From the NCBI GenBank assembly GCA_949422855.1, contig CASPLG010000007.1, positions 1-64,000 of the forward strand: 64,000 bases of DNA. The letters are read 5' to 3'. The position numbers and the translations under genes are program-made. The stretch is from an uncultured Eubacteriales bacterium (GTDB lineage: Bacteria > Bacillota > Clostridia > Oscillospirales > Acutalibacteraceae). Of the stretch, positions 24,895 through 34,600 are shown piece by piece. The notes under the pieces are model-generated. The model was not told the origin of the DNA, ran no database searches, and saw only the letters and a list, made by a program, of their open reading frames with translations. The first letter of the stretch is position 1. Every line of letters begins with the position of its first letter.

Positions 24895-25272
24895 ATGTCA
24901 GAAAAAGTAGAAAAATTAATTGAAGAGATAAAGTCTATAACAGTCCTTGAATTGAGTGAGCTCGTGAAAGCACTTGAAGAGGAGTTTGGAGTATCAGCAT
25001 CAGCTCCGGTAGCAGTAGCACCGGCTCCGGTAGCAGGCGGCGCGGCTGGCGCTGAGGAGAAAACTGAGTTTGATGTTGTGTTGAAGTCTGCAGGGGATAA
25101 CAAGATAAAAGTTGTTAAGGTTGTTAAAGAGATAACAGGATTGGGTCTTAAGGATGCAAAAACTCTTGTTGACGAAGCTCCAAAGCCGGTAAAAGAAAAG
25201 ATTTCTAAGGCTGATGCGGACGATATTAAGAAAAAACTAGAGGAAGTCGGAGCTCAGGTAGAAGTTAAGTAA
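24895..25272 (+). CDS. rplL: 50S ribosomal protein L7/L12
   Basis: 125 aa from ATG 24895 (GGAGG 8 bp before; the upstream ATG at 24880 overlaps that site). N-terminal dimer domain, an Ala/Pro/Val/Gly hinge (about 38-55) and the C-terminal domain [18 protein letters not shown].. [11 protein letters not shown] type. Recruits translation GTPases. A terminator follows; rpoB, its usual neighbour, is absent. Confidence 0.96.
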   Translation: MSEKVEKLIEEIKSITVLELSELVKALEEEFGVSASAPVAVAPAPVAGGAAGAEEKTEFDVVLKSAGDNKIKVVKVVKEITGLGLKDAKTLVDEAPKPVKEKISKADADDIKKKLEEVGAQVEVK

Positions 25273-25287
25273 TTATCGTATAGAAGT

Positions 25288-25324
25288 TGCCGCAGTAACT
25301 AGAGGTTTCTGTGGCAGCCTATTT
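25288..25324 (+). terminator. Terminator after rplL
   Basis: 8-bp stem TGCCGCAG/CTGTGGCA (one G-U), then CCTATTTT. Confidence 0.65.
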
Positions 25325-25338
25325 TAACAAAGGAAAAT

Positions 25339-26205
25339 ATGTGTAATTTATATAGCGTTAAAGATATAAATTTGTTATTAAATAAGTATAATTTTTGCTT
25401 TTCTAAAGGTCTGGGACAAAATTTCATTTCCAGTCCGCACCTTTGCCCTAAGATAGTGAGTAAAAGTGGTATAACAGAAAAAACCGGTGTGATTGAAATA
25501 GGCCCGGGTATAGGCGTTTTGACTCGCGAGATAGCTAGCAGAGCGAAAAAGGTAGTTTCTGTGGAAATAGACAAAAGATTGCTTCCCATTCTTTCTGATA
25601 CTGTGTCTTTTTACGACAATGTAAAAATAATAAACAATGATATTCTAAAGGTAAACATAAATGGGTTAATCCAGGATGAGTTTAGGGGATTTGAGGATAT
25701 TAAGGTGTGCGCAAATTTGCCTTATTATATAACGTCTGCGGTGATAATGAAACTTTTAGAAGAAGATTCTGATATTACATCTATGACGTTAATGGTACAA
25801 AGAGAGGCGGCAGATAGAATTTGTGCTTTGCCGGGTAGCAGAGAGTGTGGTGCTCTTAGCCTAGCTATCAGGTATTATGCTGATTCGGAAATATTATTCA
25901 AAGTATCCAGGTCTTGTTTTATTCCCAGTCCAAAAGTAGATTCGTCTGTAATAAAAATCACTAAAAATTCTAAAAATTCTGCGAATATAATTGACAAAAA
26001 TACATTTTTTAGGACAGTAAAATCCTCTTTTTCCCAGAGAAGGAAAACTGTAGTCAACTCGTTAAGTTCGGAATTTGCGCTTAAGAAGGATTCTCTGAAT
26101 ATGATTTTGTGCGATTTAAACATATCATTAAAAAGTCGACCAGAACAGTTATCATTTGTAGATTTTGGTCGTCTTTCTAATAGTATTTACGACAGGATTA
26201 TATAA
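25339..26205 (+). CDS. rsmA: 16S rRNA dimethyladenosine transferase
   Basis: 288 aa (KsgA). SAM-binding EIGPGIGVLTREIA, catalytic NLPYYIT (about residues 128-134), and the N-terminal KGLGQNFI. Dimethylates two adjacent adenines near the 3' end of 16S rRNA. Its last 54 bp overlap the 3' end of a convergent membrane-protein gene. Position after rplL is unusual. Confidence 0.95.
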   Translation: MCNLYSVKDINLLLNKYNFCFSKGLGQNFISSPHLCPKIVSKSGITEKTGVIEIGPGIGVLTREIASRAKKVVSVEIDKRLLPILSDTVSFYDNVKIINNDILKVNINGLIQDEFRGFEDIKVCANLPYYITSAVIMKLLEEDSDITSMTLMVQREAADRICALPGSRECGALSLAIRYYADSEILFKVSRSCFIPSPKVDSSVIKITKNSKNSANIIDKNTFFRTVKSSFSQRRKTVVNSLSSEFALKKDSLNMILCDLNISLKSRPEQLSFVDFGRLSNSIYDRII

Positions 26206-26826
26206 TATATACAGAAATGGTAGAGAGCCAACTAAATTTATAGTATCCACTACCAAACATGAAAGGAAATAAGTACAGACTCCTTTCATGTTTGTATCTT
26301 TTGCAATCAAGAGAAAAGAAAACAAATTCATGATAGGACAATAAATTAAAATTATACATATTAAATAAAATACAGTAAGATAAATTGGCGCAGGACTTAT
26401 TTTTCTATTATAAAACGTAAATCCGGACATATAACCGACAGTCCCTGCGGCTACCATTTGCCACGGGGTCCACACACCCTGGCCTAAAAATATATTAGAT
26501 ATAAAAATACTAAATGAACCTAATATAAATCCATAATTTTTGTCCATAACGGATGATGCCAAAATAATAATAGGTAAAAAGCAACTTGGATTTGGAGATA
26601 TTTTTCTAAAACATCTTATTATTGTGGACAAAGAAGCTAAGAACGCAATTTGAGTAAGTTCAAAAGTTTTATTATGTAAGTGGTTTAATTTATCAATCTT
26701 ATATAAAATAATAAAAACACAAGATAAAGTACCTATTACCAATAAAATATTGTTAGAACACATATTAAATAAATATACAAATAAACTGACGATCAAAATT
26801 AAAATGAACCTCTTCATAATTTTCAT
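26152..26826 (-). CDS. ECF-type transporter S component, substrate unknown
   Basis: 224 aa, six or so membrane segments. LASLSTIIRCFRKI..PIIILASSVMDKNYGFILGSFSIFISNIFLGQGVWTPWQMVAAGTVGYMSG matches the pattern of ECF substrate-binding (S) subunits of the cobalt/cobalamin/unknown-substrate type. It would need a shared ECF ATPase and T subunit encoded elsewhere. Overlaps rsmA tail to tail by 54 bp, so the C-terminal 18 residues are double-coded. Confidence 0.7.
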   Translation of the reverse strand: MKIMKRFILILIVSLFVYLFNMCSNNILLVIGTLSCVFIILYKIDKLNHLHNKTFELTQIAFLASLSTIIRCFRKISPNPSCFLPIIILASSVMDKNYGFILGSFSIFISNIFLGQGVWTPWQMVAAGTVGYMSGFTFYNRKISPAPIYLTVFYLICIILIYCPIMNLFSFLLIAKDTNMKGVCTYFLSCLVVDTINLVGSLPFLYILYNPVVNTIRKTTKIYK

Positions 26827-27137
26827 ATATAAACTGCCTTTTTCTCTAGACTTTTTGTTAATTATATTTTAAAAAAATTAATTTGTCAAGTTGATATTAT
26901 AGATGTGGAATGAAACACTATAGATGAAAGACGAAGAAGTAAAAGTAAAAGGTTTTAAGCAGATTTTGGTTGAAAATTTGGATATAATAACTTATTTAAT
27001 TATTAGTTGCGAAGTAGAACTTACAATATAGTAAAAATTTATAAATAGAGAGGAATATTTATATATATTTATGTAAAACTAATTATGTTCACCAAAAATG
27101 TGACAGATTTATAATAAATAATTATAAGGAGGTAAAA
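26827..27137. other. Intergenic gap before spoVT
   Basis: 311 bp, AT-rich. A 35-codon open frame (26924-27031) lacks a ribosome site. spoVT is sigma-G dependent in Bacillus, but I could not identify a convincing sigma-G motif. AAGGAGG for spoVT lies at 27125-27131. Confidence 0.4.
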
Positions 27138-27686
27138 ATGAAAGCTACAGGTATAGTTAGAAGAATAGATGACTTGGGAAGAATTGTTATACCGAAGGAA
27201 ATACGCAGGACTCTACGTATTCGTGAAGGCGATCCCCTAGAAATTTATACAGATTCCAATGGAGAAGTGATTTTTAAAAAGTACTCTCCCATAGGAGAAA
27301 TGTCGCCATTTGCATCGCAATATGCGGAAGTACTTTATAAAGCTACATCCATGCCGACTCTTGTATGTGATAGGGATCATGTTGTGGCGGTCTCGGGTGT
27401 GCCCAAAAAAGAATTTATGGAAAGAAGGATCACTCAGCCGTTAGAGGATTTGATGGAGGCCAGAAACAGCTTTTCGATATTTAGTTCAAAGGATACAAAT
27501 TTTCAACCTGTTGAAGGAATTGACAGAAATGCAGGCCTTGTATATCCGATAATAGCCTCCGGAGATGTAACAGGTGCAGTGATTATGCTTGCTAATGAAG
27601 AGATAAAAGGTGAAAACATCATAGAGGCCAATACGAAACTTGCACAAACGGCAGCAACGTTTTTAGGGAAACAAATGGAAGAATAG
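27138..27686 (+). CDS. spoVT: Stage V sporulation transcription factor SpoVT
   Basis: 182 aa. AbrB-type swapped-hairpin DNA-binding domain (MKATGIVRRIDDLGRIVIPKE, residues 1-50) followed by a GAF-like domain (about 56-180). In Bacillus it tunes forespore sigma-G genes. Length and sequence match SpoVT rather than short AbrB. Confidence 0.95.
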   Translation: MKATGIVRRIDDLGRIVIPKEIRRTLRIREGDPLEIYTDSNGEVIFKKYSPIGEMSPFASQYAEVLYKATSMPTLVCDRDHVVAVSGVPKKEFMERRITQPLEDLMEARNSFSIFSSKDTNFQPVEGIDRNAGLVYPIIASGDVTGAVIMLANEEIKGENIIEANTKLAQTAATFLGKQMEE

Positions 27687-27717
27687 TTTGCTCGTATGAA
27701 ATCAGAGATGTTTAAAT

Positions 27718-27754
27718 GCAACCTCCTTTAAAATACATAGGGGGGTTGCTTATT
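27718..27754 (+). terminator. Terminator after spoVT
   Basis: 9-bp stem GCAACCTCC/GGGGGTTGC (one G-U), then TTATTT. Confidence 0.75.
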
Positions 27755-27906
27755 TGACCATTGAAAATGGTAGGCCATTGTTTCCGGCTACGAGAATGAT
27801 CCAAGTATAAACCGGCTCCTTTCTGAATGATTTATACGTTGTAACGTATGCTCAGTATTTACCATATAATAGCTATTAGGTAAAATTAGAGAGGGGTCGG
27901 TGTCTT

Positions 27907-28551
27907 TTGGATAATATATTTCTAACGATATTTGAGTCTATAATGATAGTTACGGCATTGTCAATGGATGCATTTGTCGCTAGTTTTGCTTATGGGACGA
28001 ATAGAGTTAAAATACCCTTTTCATCTGTCACGGTTATTAATGTGGTATGCAGCAGTATTTTGGCGGTATCGTTGTACTTTGGTTCAATAGTGAGCCGTTT
28101 TATACCTGAGGAGCTCACGCATATAATTTGTTTTTTAATATTGTTTATATTGGGAGCTGTGAAACTGGCTGACAGTGTATTATCGTGGGCAATAAAAAGA
28201 GGTAAGAATCTTTGCCGTACGCTCAGGTTCTCCTTAATGGGGCTTCTTTTTACCGTAAACGTAGAACCGAGCGATGATGAAGAAGAGATTAGTGAGAAAA
28301 AAATCTTAAAACCCAGCGAGGCTGCATCGCTTTCGATAGCATTGTCGCTGGATGGATTGGCCGTTGGTTTTGGGGCATCACTTGTAAACTCTGATAGTGT
28401 ACAAATAGTTGCTTTTTCATTAATTTCAGATATGGTGGCAGTTATGCTGGGCTGTTTTTTAGGCAATAGGGTCGCAGAAAAAATTTCATTCAATTTATCA
28501 TGGTTGAGCGGAATAATGCTTATGCTTTTAGCATTTCTGAAATTATCTTAG
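27907..28551 (+). CDS. ytaF: Sporulation membrane protein YtaF (MntP-like)
   Basis: 214 aa, six membrane segments, with two copies of the family motif (ALSMDAFVASFAYG about residues 17-30; ALSLDGLAVGFGASL about 146-160), the inverted-repeat signature of the MntP/YtaF group of putative cation exporters. A central charged loop (EPSDDEEEISEKK) is typical. Start uncertain: TTG 27907 lies far from AGAGGGG; a later start at about codon 13 would cut the first span. Convergent with the amidase gene, 9-bp overlap. Confidence 0.85.
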   Translation: MDNIFLTIFESIMIVTALSMDAFVASFAYGTNRVKIPFSSVTVINVVCSSILAVSLYFGSIVSRFIPEELTHIICFLILFILGAVKLADSVLSWAIKRGKNLCRTLRFSLMGLLFTVNVEPSDDEEEISEKKILKPSEAASLSIALSLDGLAVGFGASLVNSDSVQIVAFSLISDMVAVMLGCFLGNRVAEKISFNLSWLSGIMLMLLAFLKLS

Positions 28552-29109
28552 GCCGAAGTAGTCAAGTAAGCCTTCGTATATTGCGTAGGCGAACTGATAT
28601 TGATCATCTTTTAGTTTTTCAGCATCACTTTGGTTAGTTATATATGCAAGTTCTATTAGGGCAGAGGGCATATCTGTGTTTCTCAAAACATACAGTGAGG
28701 GCCTTACTCGGACGCCATTATCCTTAGTTCCCAGCCTTTTAACTATTGCATTTAATATATTTTCGGCAAGATAGTACCCCTGGCTGTATTCCTTATAAAC
28801 ATATACTTCTGTACCGTTTATGGCAGGATTTTCATTAGCATTTGTATGGATGCTTAGGAAATAATCTGCAGGCCAGGAATTTGCCATATTTACTCTTTCC
28901 GCCAAACTTGTAGTATTGTTTGTACCGAGGATTTGGTCTGGAGATGTCCTTGATGTTCTCGCTTCAAAATTGGGGTTTTTTTCTAATAAATCCGCTAGAT
29001 ATTTACCCACATTATAAGTTATATCTTGTTCTCTAAGTCCGAACCCTTCTGCACCGGCATTCACTCCCATAGGATTATGCCCTTGGTCTATAAATATTTT
29101 AATTGCCAA
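28543..29109 (-). CDS. N-acetylmuramoyl-L-alanine amidase (CwlC/CwlD type)
   Basis: 188 aa, Amidase_3 domain only. Zn ligands visible: DQGHN (His about 10), a Glu near LREQD (about 27), SIHTNA (His about 88), and the catalytic Glu in ALIELAYITN (about 152). No signal peptide, as in mother-cell lysis amidases such as CwlC that act on peptidoglycan when the sporangium lyses. Sporulation context (ytaF, spoVT) agrees. Confidence 0.88.
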   Translation of the reverse strand: MAIKIFIDQGHNPMGVNAGAEGFGLREQDITYNVGKYLADLLEKNPNFEARTSRTSPDQILGTNNTTSLAERVNMANSWPADYFLSIHTNANENPAINGTEVYVYKEYSQGYYLAENILNAIVKRLGTKDNGVRVRPSLYVLRNTDMPSALIELAYITNQSDAEKLKDDQYQFAYAIYEGLLDYFGLR

Positions 29110-29234
29110 AATGACTCACTCCTTTACTTAAATATATAGATAACTAAAGCAGTGAATATTCATGATTTTAAGTTTATAGCAATCGTATATTGAGCAGGCA
29201 CACAATTAAGACTAAATATGAGATAGTCAATAAA

Positions 29235-29363
29235 CCTATTTTTGCGTTTTTCTCAACCGTTTAGTGGGAATCTTAGTCCATTTTTAGAATGCTGTCTGAG
29301 TTTGCCGGGCGTTTGAGAAAAACAAACAGATAACATTCGCTGAAAACGCACTAATAGGCATAG
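29235..29363. repeat. Inverted repeats in the 29.1-29.4 kb gap
   Basis: GTTTTTCTCAA (29246-29256) is repeated inverted at 29313-29323, and CCTATT..TGCGTTTT (29235-29250) recurs inverted around 29342-29363 (GAAAACGCACTAATAGG). The same left arm can pair with either right arm. May be termini of a small degenerate mobile element. No gene lies in 29110-29407. Confidence 0.4.
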
Positions 29364-29407
29364 GACAGTATATTTTAGGGCTCTTAGATTGGGACGCAGA
29401 ATATAAT

Positions 29408-29944
29408 TTAAAACATTTTATGCTTGTGTATTATCAGGCAAACCAGACACGTAATAATAGTTTCAGGAATCATATAAGTGCAGTTATATATAGCGGAATA
29501 CTGCAGGGCGAAAGCTGTGGGAGGAAATAAATCTTTCCATATTATTATGCCCGACATTACTAAGGACACGTATCTTATAAACATTACGGTAAAAGAGGAA
29601 CATAAAATTTTATGATGCTTAAAATTATCATAGAAGAATCTGGCACTTCCCAAACAGACGCAGGGAATTATATAGTCCAAGAGAATCACTACAATATAAG
29701 AGCATATGTTTTTAGCGGGCGGAGGATGGAATCCCGTAAATATCTGTACGAGAGCATAAACAAAACCGGATATTAAGCCGTAATACGCACCATGCCTTAG
29801 AGACACAATAATAATTGGAGCTTCTCCTCCTAGGGTAATTGATCCTCCATTAGGCATTTTGAAAATCGATAATGTACCTAGGACAGCCGATAGAGCTACC
29901 ATTAATGCACATTCGGTTAAGGTAACAGTTTTAAGTTTCTTCAT
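29408..29944 (-). CDS. thiT: Energy-coupled thiamine transporter ThiT
   Basis: 178-aa S component of an ECF transporter, six membrane segments. MPNGGSITLGGEAPIIIVSLRHG and GLISGFVYALVQ are the ThiT signature near the thiamine pocket. Starts inside the rarA 3' end (14-bp overlap), so it is co-transcribed. No TPP riboswitch precedes it. Confidence 0.85.
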   Translation of the reverse strand: MKKLKTVTLTECALMVALSAVLGTLSIFKMPNGGSITLGGEAPIIIVSLRHGAYYGLISGFVYALVQIFTGFHPPPAKNICSYIVVILLDYIIPCVCLGSARFFYDNFKHHKILCSSFTVMFIRYVSLVMSGIIIWKDLFPPTAFALQYSAIYNCTYMIPETIITCLVCLIIHKHKMF

Positions 29945-31202
29945 TTTTAATTTTTCTCCAGTAAGAACAAAGACCTTGTTCCATTTTATTGTGACCCGAA
30001 ATATAATAAGAAGTTCCCTTTAGTTCATCCGGGAGGTAATCTTGTTTAACCCAGTGATTTAGAAAGTCGTGAGGATACACGTAAGCAGAAGTACGACCTT
30101 TTTCATGGGAGCTGTCACAGTGGACATTTTGGAGGTGACGCGGCACAGAAAAAGTCTTACCATTTTGGATGTCTGCCAATGCTTTATTTATTGCATTGTA
30201 CGCAGAGTTTGACTTAGGCAGCATACACACTAAAATTACTGCATCTGAAAGCGGTATGCGGGCTTCACGCAGTCCTACTTGAAGGGCTATATCCACGGCA
30301 GATTTTACTATCGAAATGACCTGAGGATATGCAAGTCCTACATCTTCACATGCACAAATCATAAGCCTTCTGCAAATTGATTGCAATTCGCCGAACTCTA
30401 AAAGGCGTGCGAGATAATAAACAGCGGCGTCAGGGTCTGACCCACGCATTGATTTTTGGAATGCAGACAAAAGGTCGTAATGAGAATCGCCGTTTTTTTC
30501 ATAGGACAGACGAGGTTTCCCCAATATTTTTAAAACCAATTCTTTGGTTATTATTTTGGAACTTGAGCCCTTAGGCAGTGATAAGACGCATACTTCGAGG
30601 GTATTCACGGCTTTTCTTACGTCTCCGCCTGTTAACTGCGACAAAATTTCAAGGGATTCGTCGGGGCAATCTATTTTTTCTCCGAGTTCTTTTTCATAGG
30701 AATCCAGAGTTTTTCTCAGCATAGGTGATATATCATCGGCTGGAACAGGTTTGAACTCAAAAACGGCACATCTGCTTAAAATGGCATTATATATAGAAAA
30801 ATACGGATTTTCCGTGGTAGAAGCTATTATTTTAACATTTCCGTTTTCCATTTTTTCTAAAAGGGTCTGTTGTTGTTTTTTATTTAAATACTGAATTTCG
30901 TCCAAATAGAGAAGTACCGAGGTATTAAAAAATGTATTTTCACGTTCGCCGAGTGCCTCTTTAATTTCTGACGTCGATAATGAAGTACAGTTTAGGATTT
31001 TAAAATTCATACTAGAGTTTCCGGCGGCAATTTTTGCAACACTTGTTTTTCCTGTGCCGGGCGGGCCGTAAAACACCATATTGACTATATGCTTTGACTC
31101 AATCAAGTTTCTAAGGGGCATATTTTTGCCTAAAATATGGGTTTGTCCTATGATGTCGTCTAAACTTTTGGGGCGGATTTTTTCAGCAAGAGGGGTATAC
31201 AT
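29931..31202 (-). CDS. rarA: Replication-associated recombination protein RarA
   Basis: 423 aa (MgsA/RarA family AAA+ ATPase acting at stalled forks). Start ATG 31202 after CGGAGG; the frame extends upstream into the mutase gene without a ribosome site. Walker A GPPGTGKTS, Walker B LYLDEIQYL, sensor region STTENPYFSI, and the C-terminal tetramerisation domain (DPDAAVYYLARLLEFGE.., HPHDFLNHWVKQDYLP type ending). Downstream of the mutase with a 1-bp gap. Confidence 0.93.
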   Translation of the reverse strand: MYTPLAEKIRPKSLDDIIGQTHILGKNMPLRNLIESKHIVNMVFYGPPGTGKTSVAKIAAGNSSMNFKILNCTSLSTSEIKEALGERENTFFNTSVLLYLDEIQYLNKKQQQTLLEKMENGNVKIIASTTENPYFSIYNAILSRCAVFEFKPVPADDISPMLRKTLDSYEKELGEKIDCPDESLEILSQLTGGDVRKAVNTLEVCVLSLPKGSSSKIITKELVLKILGKPRLSYEKNGDSHYDLLSAFQKSMRGSDPDAAVYYLARLLEFGELQSICRRLMICACEDVGLAYPQVISIVKSAVDIALQVGLREARIPLSDAVILVCMLPKSNSAYNAINKALADIQNGKTFSVPRHLQNVHCDSSHEKGRTSAYVYPHDFLNHWVKQDYLPDELKGTSYYISGHNKMEQGLCSYWRKIKNEET

Positions 31203-31203
31203 A

Positions 31204-32763
31204 CTATACCTCCGACAATGCCGTATTCTCGCTCTCAATTTTATGAATTTGCTCCTTTATTTCATCCATATCGATAAACTGAAACCTCTCAAAAAACGGG
31301 AGCAGGGAATTGAGTATGGAAATAGCACCATGGTGAACGTAACTTTCTATATTGAGAACCAATACGGGGTCATGTACGCTTTTTCTGAGGATACACCAGC
31401 CTTCTTGCCAGCGTGCTTTAAATGAAGCTCTGACGCCTTCAAGGTTATTTTTCGCCAAATGGCTTGATTTAACCTCATCTATGTATCTTTTAAAGCTTGT
31501 AAGGACATGTCGGCTCGAGCTTACAATTCTGGAATCGTTTATGGTAATTCTGATTTCGATATGTTCTTTTGCGTCCACGAAGTTTTTAAGTACGTCCTCG
31601 ATAGTGACATTTTCCTTTTTCATTTTCACGTAACTGGCAATAACTTTAGCGGCCAAATATGCTCCATCATCGATGAAATTATTCTCTCTCAGGGCGGCGT
31701 GGCCGGATGACTCTATCGCCAGAGGACAATTTATTCCGGAAGCGTTCATCTGCTGTGCGTACTCTATGACATTTCGATAGCCTCGTTTATACCTAAATTG
31801 TGTCCCGCCTAAATTTTGTATGTATTCAGAGAGTTTATCGGAAGTAACTGAGTCTGTAACTATCGTTGCCCCGGGATTTTCTTCAAGAACCATAGCGGAG
31901 GTGAATGCAATTAACTTATTTCTGTTTATCATTTGCCCATGGCAGTCGACAATCCCTACACGATCCACATCGGTATCAAATATTATACCTATATCAGATT
32001 TAGACTTAATAACAGCCTCTGAAAGTGCTTTTATAGCTAATTCATCCTCGGGATTTGGCATGTGATTTGGGAAATTCCCATCCGGACTTAAAAATATACT
32101 GCCCGAAACATCCGCACCGAGGGGTTTTAGGATATCGTTTGCAAAGAACCCTCCTGAACCGTTCCCGGCATCGACAGCAATCTTTAATCCTTGGAGGGGA
32201 AACTTTTTATTTGATTCACCTTCTAAGTTCTCTGTAATAACATTTTTTATCTTTTCGCAGTAATAATTCATGACATTTATAGTCTTGACCTCGCCTATCT
32301 TATACGATATAGGCGGAAAGTCGCCGGACTGAGCGATCTGTAATATTTCATCGATATTTTTTGACGAAAGGGAGCCTTCCCTGGTAAAGAATTTAATACC
32401 ATTTCTATCTGCAGGCTGATGACTTGCGGTAATCTGCAGTGACGCAGTACAGGTCAGGCTTGATACTGCCATGAGCATAGCAGGGGTAGAAGTAAGGGAA
32501 CAGTCATATATTTTCACTCCGATAGAAGTCAGGGCATTTGTAACAGCGGTTTTAAGACGCATTGACGAGACTCTTGGGTCATTGCCCACGGCTATTGTCA
32601 TGTCACGATACTCGGTCCAAGTTTTGTTTGCAATCCATACAGCAAACGACACAGCTATTTTTTCAATAACGTCATTTGTGAGATTTATTTTTTGTGGGTC
32701 TCCGGACGCAATGCCCCTTATATCAGACCCGCTTTTGAATTGTTTCCAGTACGTATTGGGCAT
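31204..32763 (-). CDS. Phosphomannomutase/phosphoglucomutase
   Basis: 519 aa, alpha-D-phosphohexomutase family. Phosphoserine loop TASHQP (usual TASHNP), metal loop DTDVDR, sugar-binding ESSGH, and a C-terminal phosphate-binding domain. Interconverts hexose 1- and 6-phosphates feeding cell-wall and nucleotide-sugar synthesis. AAGGAGG start site; first gene of a mutase-rarA-thiT unit. Confidence 0.88.
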   Translation of the reverse strand: MPNTYWKQFKSGSDIRGIASGDPQKINLTNDVIEKIAVSFAVWIANKTWTEYRDMTIAVGNDPRVSSMRLKTAVTNALTSIGVKIYDCSLTSTPAMLMAVSSLTCTASLQITASHQPADRNGIKFFTREGSLSSKNIDEILQIAQSGDFPPISYKIGEVKTINVMNYYCEKIKNVITENLEGESNKKFPLQGLKIAVDAGNGSGGFFANDILKPLGADVSGSIFLSPDGNFPNHMPNPEDELAIKALSEAVIKSKSDIGIIFDTDVDRVGIVDCHGQMINRNKLIAFTSAMVLEENPGATIVTDSVTSDKLSEYIQNLGGTQFRYKRGYRNVIEYAQQMNASGINCPLAIESSGHAALRENNFIDDGAYLAAKVIASYVKMKKENVTIEDVLKNFVDAKEHIEIRITINDSRIVSSSRHVLTSFKRYIDEVKSSHLAKNNLEGVRASFKARWQEGWCILRKSVHDPVLVLNIESYVHHGAISILNSLLPFFERFQFIDMDEIKEQIHKIESENTALSEV

Positions 32764-32793
32764 ATAATAAAGCCTCCTTGGATTTATATACTA

Positions 32794-32821
32794 ATTATAG
32801 CTTTTTAATACAATTTTTCAA
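32794..32821 (-). promoter_or_regulatory. Promoter of mutase-rarA-thiT
   Basis: Minus strand TTGAAA, 16 bp, TATAAT, 31 bp before the ATG. Confidence 0.65.
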
Positions 32822-32905
32822 GTAAAAAACACTTAAATAAATCCCACTGAAAGATGTCTGCTTGATGACAGACGAAAGACTGTGATTACTTTTTCATAAA
32901 ATGGA

Positions 32906-34600
32906 TTACATTTTTTCGGGTGTGGTTATTTTGAACATATCCAGTATATTTTTTATTACAGTTTGTACGCATTTACACAGTAATAATCTTGCATACATTA
33001 ACAAAGGGTCATCCACAATTACCTTATTAACGGTATAGAACTTATGGAAAAGGGTTGCAAGATGTATCACATACCGTGTAAGTTTTGTAGGGTCATAAGT
33101 TTTAGCGGACTTTATTATTTCTCCGGCTAGTGTGGACATAAAAAATATTAAATCTTTTTCCTCTTTAGTGTCCAGGAGGGTGAGGTCTACCTTTTTATGT
33201 TTTATGTTGTCCAGCAGTTCTTTATCGCAGGACCTAAAGATGCTGCAAATTCTTGCATAGGCATACTGGACATAGTAAACGGGGTTTTCAGAATCTTTTT
33301 TCACTGCAAGATCCAAATCGAAATCCATACTTGAATTAGCTTCATACATATTAAATATAAATCTGGCAGCATCCGTGTCGACCTCATCGAGCAAATCTGA
33401 TAACTGTATTGCCTTGCCGGTTCTTTTGCTCATTTTAACGACTTCTCCGTCTTTCAGCAGGCGTACGAGCTGAACCAGAAGTATATCGAGTCTGTCAGGC
33501 TCTATACCCAAGGCAGCCATTGCACCTTTCATTCTAGCTACGTGACCATGATGGTCTGCCCCCCAAATGTCTATACAAAAATCGAAATCCCGCAGTTGCA
33601 GTTTATTTCTATGATAGGCAATATCCGCTGCAAAATAGGTAGGGATGCCGTTATTTCTGATTAAAACCTCATCTTTCTCGGAGCCGAACAGAGTTGCCCT
33701 GTACCAAAGTGCCCCATCGCACTCATAAGTATAACCTCTTTTAGTTAAAATATCTATAGTATCTTGAACCTCGTCCTTTCTATACAATTCACTTTCATTA
33801 AACCATTTATCGAAGTGTATTTTATATCTATCCATATCATCATGCATTTTTCTTATATTTTTGGGCAGAGCGAAATTTACTAACTCTTGTCTTCTCTGAC
33901 TTTCGCTTTGATTCATGATACTATCCCTATACTTACTAGAAAATTCTCGTGCGAGTTCCTTTATATCTTCGCCATGATACCCGTCTTCCGGGAACGGTAC
34001 AGCATCATCGCCTTTCCATATCTGATTATATCTGGCATCGAGGGACTTACCGAATTTTTCGATTTGATTTCCGGCGTCATTAACATAAAATTCTCTCCAA
34101 ACATTGTACCCGGCGGCCTCAAGCACAGAGGCCAGACAATCTCCCAAAGCACCGCCACGAGCATTACCCATGTGCATAGGACCTGTTGGGTTAGCCGAGA
34201 CGAACTCAACCATAACTTTTTTATTGCTACCGATATTTGACCTTCCGAATCTTGACCCTAAATAATCTATTTCACAAAGGACCTCTTTATAAAATTCCTG
34301 TCCGAGGAAGAAATTTATAAACCCGGGACCTGCTATTTCCGTCTTATCAACCAGTGTGCTGAGCGACTTAAGGTTTGAATGGATAAGCTCAGCGATTGAC
34401 AGAGGAGAGGTTTTAAAGATCTTGGCTGACGCCAGGGCAATATTAGACGACAAATCTCCATTATTGCGGTCTGCCGGAATTTCGACATTTACTTCGGGGA
34501 TGTCGCACGATAAAATTTTACCATCCATCATAGCACTGCTCAGTGCATCCCTTATTGAGGACTTGATATTTTCAATCAACATTATTAACACATTTGACAT
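32906..34600 (-). CDS. argS: Arginyl-tRNA synthetase
   Basis: 564 aa, normal length. HIGH-like PTGPMHMGNARGG, KMSKRTG loop, N-terminal Add-1 domain, C-terminal anticodon-binding DALR domain. Start ATG 34600, 10 bp after AAAGGAG; its first 29 bp overlap the DUF1934 gene. Last gene of ddl-murI-DUF1934-argS. Confidence 0.96.
   Translation of the reverse strand: MSNVLIMLIENIKSSIRDALSSAMMDGKILSCDIPEVNVEIPADRNNGDLSSNIALASAKIFKTSPLSIAELIHSNLKSLSTLVDKTEIAGPGFINFFLGQEFYKEVLCEIDYLGSRFGRSNIGSNKKVMVEFVSANPTGPMHMGNARGGALGDCLASVLEAAGYNVWREFYVNDAGNQIEKFGKSLDARYNQIWKGDDAVPFPEDGYHGEDIKELAREFSSKYRDSIMNQSESQRRQELVNFALPKNIRKMHDDMDRYKIHFDKWFNESELYRKDEVQDTIDILTKRGYTYECDGALWYRATLFGSEKDEVLIRNNGIPTYFAADIAYHRNKLQLRDFDFCIDIWGADHHGHVARMKGAMAALGIEPDRLDILLVQLVRLLKDGEVVKMSKRTGKAIQLSDLLDEVDTDAARFIFNMYEANSSMDFDLDLAVKKDSENPVYYVQYAYARICSIFRSCDKELLDNIKHKKVDLTLLDTKEEKDLIFFMSTLAGEIIKSAKTYDPTKLTRYVIHLATLFHKFYTVNKVIVDDPLLMYARLLLCKCVQTVIKNILDMFKITTPEKM

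Noticed and set aside
26924..27031. 35-aa open frame before spoVT
   Set aside because: No ribosome site or promoter; likely chance in AT-rich DNA.
29408..29990. TPP riboswitch for thiT
   Set aside because: thiT begins inside rarA; there is no leader and no CUGAGA-type element.
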